Assembly (NCBI RefSeq): GCF_001421325.1
Contig: NZ_LMJY01000016.1
Location: 307-64,306, forward strand
DNA: 64,000 nucleotides
Origin: Novosphingobium sp. Leaf2
GTDB lineage: Bacteria; Pseudomonadota; Alphaproteobacteria; Sphingomonadales; Sphingomonadaceae
Direction: 5' to 3'
The notes under the pieces were generated by a model. It did no database searches, was not told the DNA's origin, and saw only the letters and a list, made by a program, of their open reading frames with translations. Within the stretch, counting starts at the first letter, position 1. Each line of letters begins with the position of its first letter. The translations under genes and the position numbers were made by a program. Of this stretch, positions 29,217 through 38,263 are shown piece by piece.

Positions 29217-32099
29217 ATGCGCATTGCCTTGACGACGAGCCTGACCGCTCTTTCCGCCGCCCTTCTTCTGTCCGCCTTCGCACCCACGCCCGCAACGGCG
29301 GCGAACGACCGCGCGCCCGCGCCCGCATCGCCGCAGGAACTGGTCGGCAAGGTCGATATTCCGTACGAGAAGTTCGTGCTGCCCAACGGCCTCACCACGA
29401 TCGTGCATACTGACCGGAAGGCCCCGATCGTTGCGGTGACGCTGTACTACAAGGTCGGCTCCAAGAACGAACCGCGCGGCCATACCGGCTTTGCGCACTT
29501 GTATGAGCATTTGTTCTTCGGCGGTTCGGCCAATGTGCCCAACTTCGACATTCCCCTCGAAGCCGCCGGCTCCACCTCGACCAACGGCTCGACGTGGTAC
29601 GATCGCACCAATTATGTCGAGACGGTGCCGACCGGCGCGCTCGATCTGGCGCTCTTCATGGAGAGCGACCGGATGGGTGCGCTGCTGCCTGCAGTCACGC
29701 AGGACAAGCTGGATAAGCAGCGCGGCGTAGTCCAGAACGAAAAGCGTCAGGGCGACAATCAGCCGTATGGCCTGGCGCCATATGCGATTGCAGATGGTCT
29801 GTTGCCGGTGGGGCATCCCTATCGCCATTCCACAATCGGTTCGATGGCCGACCTTGATGCCGCCACGCTGATTGACGTGCGCAAGTGGTTCACCGACCAT
29901 TACGGCCCGAACAACGTGGTGCTGGTGGTGTCTGGAGACATCGACGCCGCCACTGCCCGGCCCAAGGTGGAAAAGTGGTTCGGCGCGATCCCGCGCGGCC
30001 CGCAGGTCGCGCCCGTAGTGGCTGAACCGGTAACCCTGCCGGCACCCGGATCGCGCGAGATGACCGATCAGGTGCCCGTGGTACGCCTGATGCGGGACTG
30101 GACCGGACCCGGTCTCAACGATGCTGACGCGCCGGCGCTGCGCATCGGCATGCATATCCTGGGTGGCCTCGCCAGTTCGCGGCTGGACAACGCGCTGGTG
30201 CGCGGATCGCAGGTCGCGGTCGCCGTCACCGCCTCGTCCGAACAGCATGCGCAACTCAGCTTTCTGGAAGCGAGCATGGACGTGAAGCCGGGCGTCGCGC
30301 GCGCCGCCGCCGAAGCCGCGTTCGACAAAGTACTGGCCGATTTCGTGGCTAAAGGCCCCAACGCGGACGAAGTGCGCCGCGCAGTTGTCAGCACGGTGTC
30401 GGGTGAGATCGGCGGGCTTGAGCAGGTCGGCGGCTTTTCCGGCAAGGGCGCGACCCTGGCGGAAGGCGAAGTCTATTCCGGCGATCCGGCGAAATACAAG
30501 GCAGACCTTGCCGCCATCGCCGCGCTGACGCCCGAGGCGGTGCACGCCGCCGTGCGCAAGTGGCTTGGCCGGCCGGCTTACAAACTGGCCATCGTGCCGG
30601 GTCCGCGTTCGGGCAACGGCGATGCGCTTGGCGGCTGGGGTGATGAAAACACCCGGCCCGCGCCCCCGGCAGATCCGCACGCCAAAGTTCCGGCACTGAC
30701 CGCGCCCAAGCGCACCGCGCCGCCGGTAGCGCCGGTCGGCGCGCTGGCCTTTCCCGCCATCGAACACACCACGCTGTCCAACGGTATTCCGGTCACGCTG
30801 GCGCGCCGCACCGCCGTGCCCAAGCTGGTCCTGTCTGTCGATTTCGATGCGGGCTATGCCGCCGATGCGCTGGATACGCCAGGTACCCAGGGCCTGATGC
30901 TGGACATGCTTGAAGAAGGCACGACCACCCGCACCGCCGAGCAGATCGCCGAAGCGCAGGAGCGGTTGGGCGCAGACATCGGCACCAATGCCACGCTCGA
31001 CACCAGCAGCGTGACCCTGAGCGCGCTCAGTGACAATCTCGCGCCGTCGCTGGCGTTGATGAGCGACGTGCTGCTGCACCCCGCCTTCGCTCCGGCAGAC
31101 TTTGCCCGCACCCGCGGACAGGCAGAGGCGCAGCTGGCGCAAGTGCAATCGAACCCGTCCGCCCTCGCCTCGCGCACGTTGGGCATCGAGCTATTCGGCA
31201 CGCACCCTTATGCGCAGCCATCGGACGGCCTTGGCACGCAAGCGTCGCTCGCCGCGCTCACGCCGCAGGCGTTGCGGGCGGCGCACGCGCAATGGCTGCG
31301 GCCCGACCTGGCGCACATCACGGTAGTGGGCGATGTGACGATGGCGCAGCTCAAGCCGTTACTGGAACAGGCCTTGGGAAGCTGGAAGGCGCCGGCCATG
31401 CCCAAGCCGGTAAAGCCGCTCACCAGCGCCACACCCGTGCCTGCCGCCCGCATCGTCCTGATAGACCGGCCCAATTCGCCCCAGTCGGTCATCCTGGCCG
31501 GACGTATCCTGCCGCTGACAGGCCGCTCGCAAGGTCAGGAGCCACTGGCGCTGGCGAATGATGTGGTAGGCGGCGGGTTCCTGTCGCGCCTCAACAGCGA
31601 TATCCGCGAGGAGAAGGGCTGGAGCTACGGCGTCAGCTCCCACGTCACGCAGTTCACCGGCCCGCGCGTGCTGGAAGTGGCAGCGCCCGTGCAAGCGGAC
31701 CGCACCGGCGATACGATCCGGGCGATCATGACCGATATGACCGCCTTTCCCGCCAAGCAGCCGGTTTCGGCCGAAGAATATCAGCGCGTAACCGAAGGCG
31801 CGATCCGGGGGCTGCCCAACAGCTTTGAAACCAACACGCAAGTGCTGGCCGCGATCGTGCGCAACGAACGGCTGGGCCGGCCGGAAGACTACTATGTGCG
31901 CCTGGCGCAGACCTATCGCGGCATCGACGCGGCGCGCATCGGCGCCGCCGCTGGGCAGTATCTGCAGCCCAAGGATTTCACCTGGGTCGTGGTGGGGGAC
32001 CGCAAGATCGTGGAACCCCAGCTCAAGAACCTGGGTTTCCCCGTGGAAGTGCGCGAAGCGGCCGCATCCGCGGATGCCGCTGGCGCGCCGGGCGAATAA
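29217..32099 (+). CDS. M16-family zinc metallopeptidase
   Basis: A 960-residue secreted peptidase with two fused M16 units. The signal peptide ends near TPATA. The N-terminal unit has the inverted zinc motif HLYEH (94-98) and the third ligand Glu175 in QNEKRQ, 77 residues later, as in active M16 enzymes. The second unit (about 515-945) lacks HxxEH and should be structural; the RIVLIDRPNSPQS and RLNSDIREEKGWSYG patterns are typical of it. It is likely periplasmic; the ATG at 29217 lies just after a divergent interval with clpB. The substrate is unknown. Confidence 0.92.
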   Translation: MRIALTTSLTALSAALLLSAFAPTPATAANDRAPAPASPQELVGKVDIPYEKFVLPNGLTTIVHTDRKAPIVAVTLYYKVGSKNEPRGHTGFAHLYEHLFFGGSANVPNFDIPLEAAGSTSTNGSTWYDRTNYVETVPTGALDLALFMESDRMGALLPAVTQDKLDKQRGVVQNEKRQGDNQPYGLAPYAIADGLLPVGHPYRHSTIGSMADLDAATLIDVRKWFTDHYGPNNVVLVVSGDIDAATARPKVEKWFGAIPRGPQVAPVVAEPVTLPAPGSREMTDQVPVVRLMRDWTGPGLNDADAPALRIGMHILGGLASSRLDNALVRGSQVAVAVTASSEQHAQLSFLEASMDVKPGVARAAAEAAFDKVLADFVAKGPNADEVRRAVVSTVSGEIGGLEQVGGFSGKGATLAEGEVYSGDPAKYKADLAAIAALTPEAVHAAVRKWLGRPAYKLAIVPGPRSGNGDALGGWGDENTRPAPPADPHAKVPALTAPKRTAPPVAPVGALAFPAIEHTTLSNGIPVTLARRTAVPKLVLSVDFDAGYAADALDTPGTQGLMLDMLEEGTTTRTAEQIAEAQERLGADIGTNATLDTSSVTLSALSDNLAPSLALMSDVLLHPAFAPADFARTRGQAEAQLAQVQSNPSALASRTLGIELFGTHPYAQPSDGLGTQASLAALTPQALRAAHAQWLRPDLAHITVVGDVTMAQLKPLLEQALGSWKAPAMPKPVKPLTSATPVPAARIVLIDRPNSPQSVILAGRILPLTGRSQGQEPLALANDVVGGGFLSRLNSDIREEKGWSYGVSSHVTQFTGPRVLEVAAPVQADRTGDTIRAIMTDMTAFPAKQPVSAEEYQRVTEGAIRGLPNSFETNTQVLAAIVRNERLGRPEDYYVRLAQTYRGIDAARIGAAAGQYLQPKDFTWVVVGDRKIVEPQLKNLGFPVEVREAAASADAAGAPGE

Positions 32100-32114
32100 G
32101 GGAATATCAGGACC

Positions 32115-32420
32115 ATGAGCGTTGCCGGAACTTACGACTGCGTGACCGACACCCCGCTGGGCCGACAGAAAGGCGTGCTGACGATCACGCCTGAGGGCGT
32201 GGACAGCTTTACTGGCAACATCTCAGGCGATCTGGGGTCGATGGCCATCAAGGACGGTCGCCTTAGCGGCAACGCGCTGGCGTGGAACATGCGCATGACC
32301 ATGCCGATGCCGATGGATCTGGATTGCAAGGCCACGGTAGAGGGTGATCGGCTGGAAGGCACGATCAAGGCCGGCATGTTCGGAACCATGACGCTGACCG
32401 GAACGCGCCGCGCGGCCTGA
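32115..32420 (+). CDS. Small uncharacterised protein
   Basis: A 101-residue protein without a signal peptide or membrane segment. It reads as alternating short strands (GVLTITPEG, GRLSGNALAWNM, GDRLEGTIKAGMFG), suggesting a small beta-rich fold like a lipocalin-like or immunoglobulin-like domain. The Met-rich MRMTMPMPMD stretch is unusual. It follows the M16 gene after 15 bp, with AGGACC upstream of the ATG, and is probably co-transcribed. No function is assigned. Confidence 0.7.
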   Translation: MSVAGTYDCVTDTPLGRQKGVLTITPEGVDSFTGNISGDLGSMAIKDGRLSGNALAWNMRMTMPMPMDLDCKATVEGDRLEGTIKAGMFGTMTLTGTRRAA

Positions 32421-32436
32421 TCAGCAGGGATGATGG

Positions 32437-32561
32437 AAAAACCCGGCGCTGCACGCCTCACGTAGCGGCAGCGCGGCGCCGGGTCCCCTCACCCCCCAGT
32501 GAGCTTGGCAATGGCACTCGGTCAAAGCGGAGTGCCGGAATTACTGCATACCCTAAGGTAT
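32437..32561 (-). terminator. Structured 3' region and candidate terminator of gatB
   Basis: On the minus strand, three hairpins lie after gatB: ATACC/GGTAT (32548-32561), GGCACTC/GAGTGCC (32513-32519 and 32530-32536), and a long CCCGGCGC/GCGCCGGG pair (32442-32449 and 32476-32483) followed by five T residues at 32441-32437. The last is a plausible intrinsic terminator about 160 bases beyond the gatB stop. It could also act as a hairpin for the convergent small gene. Confidence 0.6.
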
Positions 32562-32643
32562 ATACGCATCGGAATAACACCGAGCTTCGCGTTGACAAGC
32601 GATTATTGCTTTACGCGATGTTCACCAAGACGATCTGTGCCAT

Positions 32644-34140
32644 TCAGCCGAGTTTGGCCTTGAGTATCTCGTTCACAACCTGCGGGTTGGCCTTGCCCTG
32701 CATCGCCTTCATGGTCTGACCCACAAAGAAGCCGAACAAGGCAACCTTGCCGTCCCGATACTGCGCAACCTTGTCCGCGTTGGCAGCCAGGATTTCATCC
32801 ACCCGCGCTTCGATCGCGCCGGTGTCGCTTTCCTGCTTCAGTCCCTCACGCTCAACGATGGCAGCAGGGCTGTCACCGGTATCCAGCATGATTTCCAGCA
32901 CCTGCTTGGCGATGGACCCCGAGATGGTGCCCTTGCCGATCAGGGCGAGGAGTTCGGCGGCCTGCGCATGGCTGACCGGCGAATTTTCCAGCCCCTTACC
33001 CAGCTTGTTCAGCGCGCCGAAAAATTCCGAGATCAGCCAGTTAGCCGCCTGCTTGGCAACGTCAGCCGGCTGCTTGTTCTGCGCCGAGGCGGCCTGCTCC
33101 AGCAGCGCTTCGAACCAGCGTGCGGTTTCCACGTCCGCCGTCAGCACCGCCGCGTTATAGGTGGAAAGGCCTAGTTCGCCGACATAGCGCGCCCGCTTGG
33201 CGTCAGGCAGTTCCGGCAGCGATGCGCGGCAGTCTGCCAGAAACGCATCGTCCAGCACCAACGGCAGCAAGTCGGGATCGGGGAAGTAGCGGTAATCGTG
33301 CGCGTCTTCCTTCGATCGCATCGAACGCGTGGACCCGGTCGTAGGATCGAACAGTCGCGTTTCCTGCACGATCTTGCCGCCGCTTTCCAGCACATCCACC
33401 TGCCGGCTGGCCTCATGCTCGATCGCCTGCATCACGAAGCGCACGGAATTGACGTTCTTGGTTTCGGTGCGGGTGCCAAGTTCCTCGCCGGCACGGCGCA
33501 CGGAGACGTTTACGTCGGCGCGCATGGAGCCTTGATCCATGTTGCCATCGCACGAGCCGACATAGCGCAGAATGGATCGCAGCTTTGCCAGGTAAGCCCC
33601 TGCTTCGGCAGGAGAAGCCATGTCGGGGCGACTGACGATTTCCATCAGCGCCACGCCCGACCGGTTGAGATCGACGTAGGACATTGTGGGATGCTGATCA
33701 TGCATCAGCTTGCCCGCATCCTGCTCAACGTGGATGCGCTCGATCCCGATCACCTTGTCGGCGGGGATGCCGGCCTTCTCATCAGCATCGATAGTGAGCG
33801 AACCTTCGCCCACCAGCGGATGATACAGCTGGCTGATCTGGTAGCCCTGCGGCAAGTCGGCGTAGAAATAGTTCTTGCGATCGAACCGCGACCACGTGTT
33901 GATCTGCGCGTCGATCGCCATGCCGGTGCGCACGGCCTGGCGGATGCATTCGCGGTTTGGCACGGGCAACATGCCCGGCATTGCGGCGTCGACCAGCGAT
34001 ACCTGCGTATTCGGCTCCGCGCCGAACGCCGTCGCCGAACCCGAAAACAGCTTCGAATTGGACGTGACCTGCGCATGGACCTCAAGGCCGATCACGACCT
34101 CCCAGTCCCCGGTAGCGCCCTGGATGCGATGTGCGCTCAT
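32644..34140 (-). CDS. gatB: Aspartyl/glutamyl-tRNA amidotransferase subunit B
   Basis: A 498-residue subunit that binds misacylated tRNA and delivers ammonia. Motifs are [12 protein letters not shown] at the N-terminus (13-24), [10 protein letters not shown] (about 95-104) and the [11 protein letters not shown] region near 206. The C-terminal helical tail (about 400-498) is present. With GatA and GatC it converts Glu-tRNA(Gln) or Asp-tRNA(Asn). The gene order here is gatC, gatA, gatB on the minus strand; gatA and gatB are separated by a single base. Confidence 0.97.
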   Translation of the reverse strand: MSAHRIQGATGDWEVVIGLEVHAQVTSNSKLFSGSATAFGAEPNTQVSLVDAAMPGMLPVPNRECIRQAVRTGMAIDAQINTWSRFDRKNYFYADLPQGYQISQLYHPLVGEGSLTIDADEKAGIPADKVIGIERIHVEQDAGKLMHDQHPTMSYVDLNRSGVALMEIVSRPDMASPAEAGAYLAKLRSILRYVGSCDGNMDQGSMRADVNVSVRRAGEELGTRTETKNVNSVRFVMQAIEHEASRQVDVLESGGKIVQETRLFDPTTGSTRSMRSKEDAHDYRYFPDPDLLPLVLDDAFLADCRASLPELPDAKRARYVGELGLSTYNAAVLTADVETARWFEALLEQAASAQNKQPADVAKQAANWLISEFFGALNKLGKGLENSPVSHAQAAELLALIGKGTISGSIAKQVLEIMLDTGDSPAAIVEREGLKQESDTGAIEARVDEILAANADKVAQYRDGKVALFGFFVGQTMKAMQGKANPQVVNEILKAKLG

Positions 34141-34141
34141 C

Positions 34142-35626
34142 TTACCACCACTTCTCTGGCTTGGCCGTAAACCCGGCGCGGCGTTCTATCGCCAGCCCGG
34201 CGTTGAGCACGCCCTGCTCGTCCAGCGGGCGGCCGATGATCTGCAGGCCCAGCGGCAAGCCTTGCGCATCCAGCCCTGCGGGCACCGACATCGCGGGCAG
34301 ACCGGCCAGGCTGGCCGGCACGGTGAACACGTCGTTGAGGTACATCGCCAGCGGATCGTCCACATTCTCGCCCAGCGCGAAGGCCGCACTTGGCGCGGTG
34401 GGGGTCAGCAGGACATCGACCTGCTCGAACGCCTTGGCAAAGTCCTGGGAGATCAACGTGCGCACTTTCTGCGCCTGCGTGTAATACGCATCGTAGAACC
34501 CGGCGGAAAGCACGTAGGTGCCGATCATGATGCGGCGCTTCACCTCGGCCCCGAAACCCGCGGCGCGGGTGGCGGCGTACATGTCCTGCAGGTTCGCGCC
34601 ATCGGGCAGATCGCGCAGGCCATACCGCACGCCGTCATACCGCGCGAGGTTGGACGAGGCTTCGGCGGGCGCGATGATGTAATACGTCGGCAGCGCATAG
34701 CGCGTATGCGGCAGTGACACTTCGACCACGTTCGCGCCAGCATCCTTGAGCCAAGCGATGCCCTGCTCCCAGATCGCGTCGATCTCAGGCGGCATGCCAT
34801 CGACCCGGTATTCCTTGGGGATGCCGACCGTCTTGCCCTTCATGTTGGCAGAAAGCCCCGCCGTCCACGCCGGCACCGGCAGGTCGAGGCTGGTGGAATC
34901 CTTGGGATCGAAGCCCGCCATCGCCTCAAGCATGATCGCGCAATCGGTCACGTCGCGGGCCATCGCGCCGGCCTGATCAAGCGAGCTGGCGAAAGCCACC
35001 ACGCCCCAGCGCGAACAGCGCCCGTAGGTGGGCTTGATGCCGCTAATGCCGGTGAACGCGGCGGGCTGGCGGATCGAGCCGCCGGTGTCGGTGCCGGTGG
35101 CCGCAGGCGCAAGACGCGCGGCGATCGCGGCGGACGAGCCGCCTGATGAGCCGCCGGGCGCCAGTTGCGCGTTGCTGCCCGGGCGCTTCCAAGGCGAGAT
35201 CACGTTGCCGAAATGGCTGGTTTCGTTGGAGGACCCCATCGCGAACTGGTCAAGGTTGAGCTTGCCCAGCATTCCCGCGCCGGCATCCCACAACTTCTGC
35301 GACACTGTCGATTCGTACTGCGGGACGAACCCTTCCAGGATGTGACTGGCCGCCGTGGTCTGCACGCCGGCGGTGGCGAACAGATCCTTCATGCCGATCG
35401 GCACGCCGGCCATCGGCCCAAGCGGTTCGCCGGCGGCACGGCGCGCATCCGTGGTCTTGGCCGCTGCCAGCGCCTTTTCGGGCGTGGCGACGATGAACGC
35501 GTTCAGCGCATCCTGCGCCGCCGCGACATTGGCGTTGAACGCCTCCGCCACTTCGATGGCGGAGAACGTGCCCCCGGCAACCCCGTCGCGAATGGCGGCG
35601 ACGCCCAGTTCGGTGATATCAGTCAT
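34142..35626 (-). CDS. gatA: Aspartyl/glutamyl-tRNA amidotransferase subunit A
   Basis: A 494-residue amidase-signature enzyme that releases ammonia from glutamine. The Ser-cisSer-Lys triad region shows as [10 protein letters not shown] (Ser-rich motif near residue 158) with Lys about 80 in [23 protein letters not shown] is the classic signature. It forms the GatCAB complex with the flanking subunits. Normal length. The ATG at 35626 is about 68 bp after the gatC stop. Confidence 0.97.
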   Translation of the reverse strand: MTDITELGVAAIRDGVAGGTFSAIEVAEAFNANVAAAQDALNAFIVATPEKALAAAKTTDARRAAGEPLGPMAGVPIGMKDLFATAGVQTTAASHILEGFVPQYESTVSQKLWDAGAGMLGKLNLDQFAMGSSNETSHFGNVISPWKRPGSNAQLAPGGSSGGSSAAIAARLAPAATGTDTGGSIRQPAAFTGISGIKPTYGRCSRWGVVAFASSLDQAGAMARDVTDCAIMLEAMAGFDPKDSTSLDLPVPAWTAGLSANMKGKTVGIPKEYRVDGMPPEIDAIWEQGIAWLKDAGANVVEVSLPHTRYALPTYYIIAPAEASSNLARYDGVRYGLRDLPDGANLQDMYAATRAAGFGAEVKRRIMIGTYVLSAGFYDAYYTQAQKVRTLISQDFAKAFEQVDVLLTPTAPSAAFALGENVDDPLAMYLNDVFTVPASLAGLPAMSVPAGLDAQGLPLGLQIIGRPLDEQGVLNAGLAIERRAGFTAKPEKWW

Positions 35627-35693
35627 GTTTCTTCATCCTCGCCCGCATGTGCGGGGACAACGCAAATCAGTATGGCACGCGCGGCTACGGGGA

Positions 35694-35996
35694 TCATTCG
35701 ATGACCTTGGGCACCCCGAAGAAGCCGTGCTCGGCCGCCGGAGCGTTCGCCAGCACCGCGTCGCGCCTGTCGCCGCCAGTCAACGGATCGGCCCCGATCA
35801 CATCGTCCCGCAGGCGCAGCGTGTTGGGGATGACCGCGGTCATCGGCTCAACGCCGGACACGTCGACCTCGCCCAGTTGCTCAACCCAGGCGAGGATGCC
35901 GTTGAGTTCGGGCACCATCGCCTCAAGCTCGGCATCGCTCACCTTGATGCGCGCGAGGCTGGCGATCTTCGCCACGGTTGCGGTATCGACCGACAT
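35694..35996 (-). CDS. gatC: Aspartyl/glutamyl-tRNA amidotransferase subunit C
   Basis: A 100-residue helical subunit that stabilises GatA. The pattern [18 protein letters not shown] (8-25) and [20 protein letters not shown] are typical. It is the first gene of gatCAB on the minus strand. The C-terminus [13 protein letters not shown] is the usual GatC tail. Confidence 0.96.
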   Translation of the reverse strand: MSVDTATVAKIASLARIKVSDAELEAMVPELNGILAWVEQLGEVDVSGVEPMTAVIPNTLRLRDDVIGADPLTGGDRRDAVLANAPAAEHGFFGVPKVIE

Positions 35997-36097
35997 GGCT
36001 TTCCTTCATGATTGGGCCCGCAATCGGGGCCTTGATCCAGCCGCGCAGCTAGCATCGGCGCGGCGCGGCTTCAAGCGCCGCACACGTGCGTTGCCGG

Positions 36098-36628
36098 CTA
36101 GGGCGCGGGCGTTGCGGGGGTTGCAGGAGCGGCGGAGGCTGCGCCCTGCCCTTGCGCCTGCTGCTGGGCACGCATCTGCGCCATCATTGCGGACAGTTCC
36201 TGCGGCGTCTTGAAGTCGATCAGGTCGATCTCGAACACCAGCGTGGAGTTGGCGGGGATCGGCCCGGTCACCTTATCGCCGTAGCCAAGCTGCGGCGGAA
36301 TGGTCAGGCGATAGCGTCCGCCCCGTTCCATCTGCACCAGACCCTTGGCAAAGCCGGGCACCACTTCGTCCAGCGCCATCGGCACGCGATCGGCCTGATC
36401 GAAGACGGTGCCGTTCTGCAGCATGCCCTTGTAATTGATCAGCACATACGAATGCTCAGGCGGCTTGCCCCCGGTGCCGGCCTTGATGGCCTCAACCTTG
36501 ACTTGCGGCTCGGCAATAGCGGGGGCGGCAGGCGCAGTGGCCGGCGCGGCGTGCACGATGGCGAACACCGGCACGGACACGGCAGCCGCCAGCGCGATCA
36601 GCGGCGCGAACGTGCGAACCATGATCAC
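36098..36628 (-). CDS. FKBP-type peptidyl-prolyl isomerase
   Basis: A 176-residue protein with a signal peptide (or N-terminal anchor) and an FKBP domain (about 45-140). YVLINYKGMLQNGTVFDQ, VVPGFAKGLVQM and GDKVTGPIPANSTLVFEIDL are the recognisable strands. It probably folds proteins in the periplasm. The C-terminus is Gln/Ala/Pro-rich. The start is GTG at 36628 overlapping the preceding stop, or an ATG at 36622. The second FKBP gene lies immediately upstream, sharing 4 bp. Confidence 0.9.
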   Translation of the reverse strand: MIMVRTFAPLIALAAAVSVPVFAIVHAAPATAPAAPAIAEPQVKVEAIKAGTGGKPPEHSYVLINYKGMLQNGTVFDQADRVPMALDEVVPGFAKGLVQMERGGRYRLTIPPQLGYGDKVTGPIPANSTLVFEIDLIDFKTPQELSAMMAQMRAQQQAQGQGAASAAPATPATPAP

Positions 36629-37197
36629 GGCTGACCCGGAACCGCGCCCGGCGCTTCACCGGGCATGCCGCCAGGCATTGAACCGGGCGCACCCGGTGCG
36701 CCACCCTGCTGCGCCTGCATCTGCTGCAATTGCTGGAGAATACGCTGCTGCTGCTGGATCTCGGCCAGGCTCTTGAAGTCCACCAGTTCGACCTCGAACT
36801 TGAGATCGGCGTTCGGGGGGATCGGCGATCCTGGCGGCGGCGTGGCGCCATAAGCCAGCGACGCGGGGATCGTGACATCGTACTTGCCGCCGCGCTGCAT
36901 CTTCATCAGCGCCTTGGAAAAGCCGGGCACGAACTGCGCCACCGGATTGGGATAGTTCTTGTTCTGATCGAACACCGCGCCGTTTTCCAGCATGCCCTTG
37001 TAGTTGATCAGCACCACGTCCTGCATCGTCGGCGATTCGCCGGTGCCCGCGGTCAGCGTGCGGACGGTCGGCGTGGCAGGCAGCGCGGCGTAGGCAACGC
37101 CGCCGGCAACCAGCGCAACAGCAGCCACGCCGATCCATAGCTTGGATAGGGCGCCCTTGGCGATGGGCTGAAGCGGGACACGGGTGATCTCGGTCAT
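36625..37197 (-). CDS. FKBP-type peptidyl-prolyl isomerase, tandem paralogue
   Basis: A 190-residue FKBP protein with a membrane/signal segment near 17-36, a core with VLINYKGMLENGAVFDQ, FVPGFSKALMKM and GATPPPGSPIPPNADLKFEVEL, and a long Gln/Pro/Gly-rich tail (QQQQ-type then GGMPGEAPG). It resembles the downstream FKBP in domain order, so a tandem duplication is likely. The ATG at 37197 has GAGG about 6 bases upstream; a TTG at 37218 would add seven residues. Coupled to the next gene by 4 bp. Confidence 0.9.
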   Translation of the reverse strand: MTEITRVPLQPIAKGALSKLWIGVAAVALVAGGVAYAALPATPTVRTLTAGTGESPTMQDVVLINYKGMLENGAVFDQNKNYPNPVAQFVPGFSKALMKMQRGGKYDVTIPASLAYGATPPPGSPIPPNADLKFEVELVDFKSLAEIQQQQRILQQLQQMQAQQGGAPGAPGSMPGGMPGEAPGAVPGQP

Positions 37198-37337
37198 CGT
37201 TGGCCTCGTATTCGACAAAAGGTAAGGAACCGTGCGGACGGCGGATGCAAGAAGAGCGCGGAAAAGCGAATTTCCACGCCCTCATGGCTCAAGGCGGCGC
37301 AGCGTTCAAGCCGCGAGCCGCAAGTTTGGCGCAAATC

Positions 37338-37355
37338 CCTGCGCTATCGCGCAGG
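37338..37355 (-). terminator. Hairpin after rpsU
   Basis: CCTGCGC (37338-37344) and GCGCAGG (37349-37355) form a perfect 7-bp stem with a 4-base loop, 12 bases after the rpsU stop. There is no long T tract after it, so termination may be weak or factor-assisted. Confidence 0.5.
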
Positions 37356-37366
37356 AACCTGAAGTC

Positions 37367-37573
37367 TTACTTGCCGCCGTCGCGCTCAACGCGCTTGCGC
37401 TCAAGCTTGCGGGCGCGGCGCACGGCAGCAGCCTTTTCGCGAGCGCGCTTTTCCGACGGCTTCTCGAAGTGACGGCGCAGCTTCATCTCACGGTACACGC
37501 CTTCACGCTGCAGCTTCTTCTTGAGCGCCCGAAGAGCCTGATCGACGTTGTTGTCGCGGACGAGAATCTGCAT
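37367..37573 (-). CDS. rpsU: 30S ribosomal protein S21
   Basis: A 68-residue ribosomal protein. [25 protein letters not shown] then [24 protein letters not shown] is the standard bS21 pattern, rich in Lys and Arg. The ATG at 37573 was chosen; the extended frame to 37678 adds residues unlike S21. It should bind the 3' end of 16S rRNA in the platform. Monocistronic by context. Confidence 0.97.
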   Translation of the reverse strand: MQILVRDNNVDQALRALKKKLQREGVYREMKLRRHFEKPSEKRAREKAAAVRRARKLERKRVERDGGK

Positions 37574-37855
37574 AAAACCGACACACCTCACAAAAAACGA
37601 ACGAAGCCCGCCCCACACCCTGACTGGCGAGGCGAACCGCGAATCTTCAAAAGAACAGGCCATCGCCGAAAGCGACAAATAGCGCGAATGGCCGGCCCGT
37701 TAGCAAAAGGATGGCCACAAGACAAGGCTTGGCGTGCGATTTGGTTTGCCCGCGCCACGCCGCGCCCTGCCGATTTGCCCGATATATCTGCTACCGCACT
37801 GTCTACCGTGTCGCGCGGTTGGATTTTCCGACGATTCGTGGCTAAGGCGAACGCC

Positions 37856-38263
37856 ATGCCTCAACCTTCATTCCTTGCCGCCTCGTTTTACGTGGGCCTG
37901 GGCGGCGCGCTGGGCTCGTGGCTGCGCTTCGTGGTGGCATGGGCGTGGACCGCGGCGCTTGGCCCGGTGCGCGCCGGCGTCTTTCCGTATGGCACGTTTA
38001 CCGTCAATGTACTCGGCTGCCTGGCGATGGGCCTCCTCGTCGGCTGGCTTGCGCGGTTCGGCCCGGGCGGGGAGCCGATCCGCCTGCTGCTGGGCGTGGG
38101 CGTGCTGGGCGGCTTCACCACGTTTTCCTCGTTCGGCCTCGATTTCGCCATGCTGGTGGAGCGCGGGCAGATCGGCACCGCCGCGTTCTATACCGGCCTC
38201 ACCCTGCTTGCCGGTTTCGCCAGCCTGTTTGCGGGCCTTATCATGATGCGGAGCGTCGCATGA
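37856..38263 (+). CDS. crcB: Fluoride exporter CrcB (Fluc)
   Basis: A 135-residue four-helix channel that exports fluoride. Motifs GGALGSWLR (16-24), GTFTVNVLGC (47-56, containing the fluoride-path Asn) and GFTTFSSFG (86-94, containing the Phe-box region) are intact. The ATG at 37856 is preceded by a weak ribosome site. I saw no fluoride riboswitch in the 150 bases upstream. The stop overlaps the next gene by 4 bp. Confidence 0.95.
   Translation: MPQPSFLAASFYVGLGGALGSWLRFVVAWAWTAALGPVRAGVFPYGTFTVNVLGCLAMGLLVGWLARFGPGGEPIRLLLGVGVLGGFTTFSSFGLDFAMLVERGQIGTAAFYTGLTLLAGFASLFAGLIMMRSVA

Noticed and set aside
29031..31148. A 705-residue minus-strand open frame antisense to the M16 peptidase
   Set aside because: It is a shadow of the high-GC M16 gene: the plus-strand frame has an M16 active site, while the antisense product has no motifs and is full of His, Arg and Gln from antisense codons.
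37700..37855. A fluoride riboswitch before crcB
   Set aside because: I could not see the conserved riboswitch core in the interval; absence by eye is not proof, but nothing supports it.
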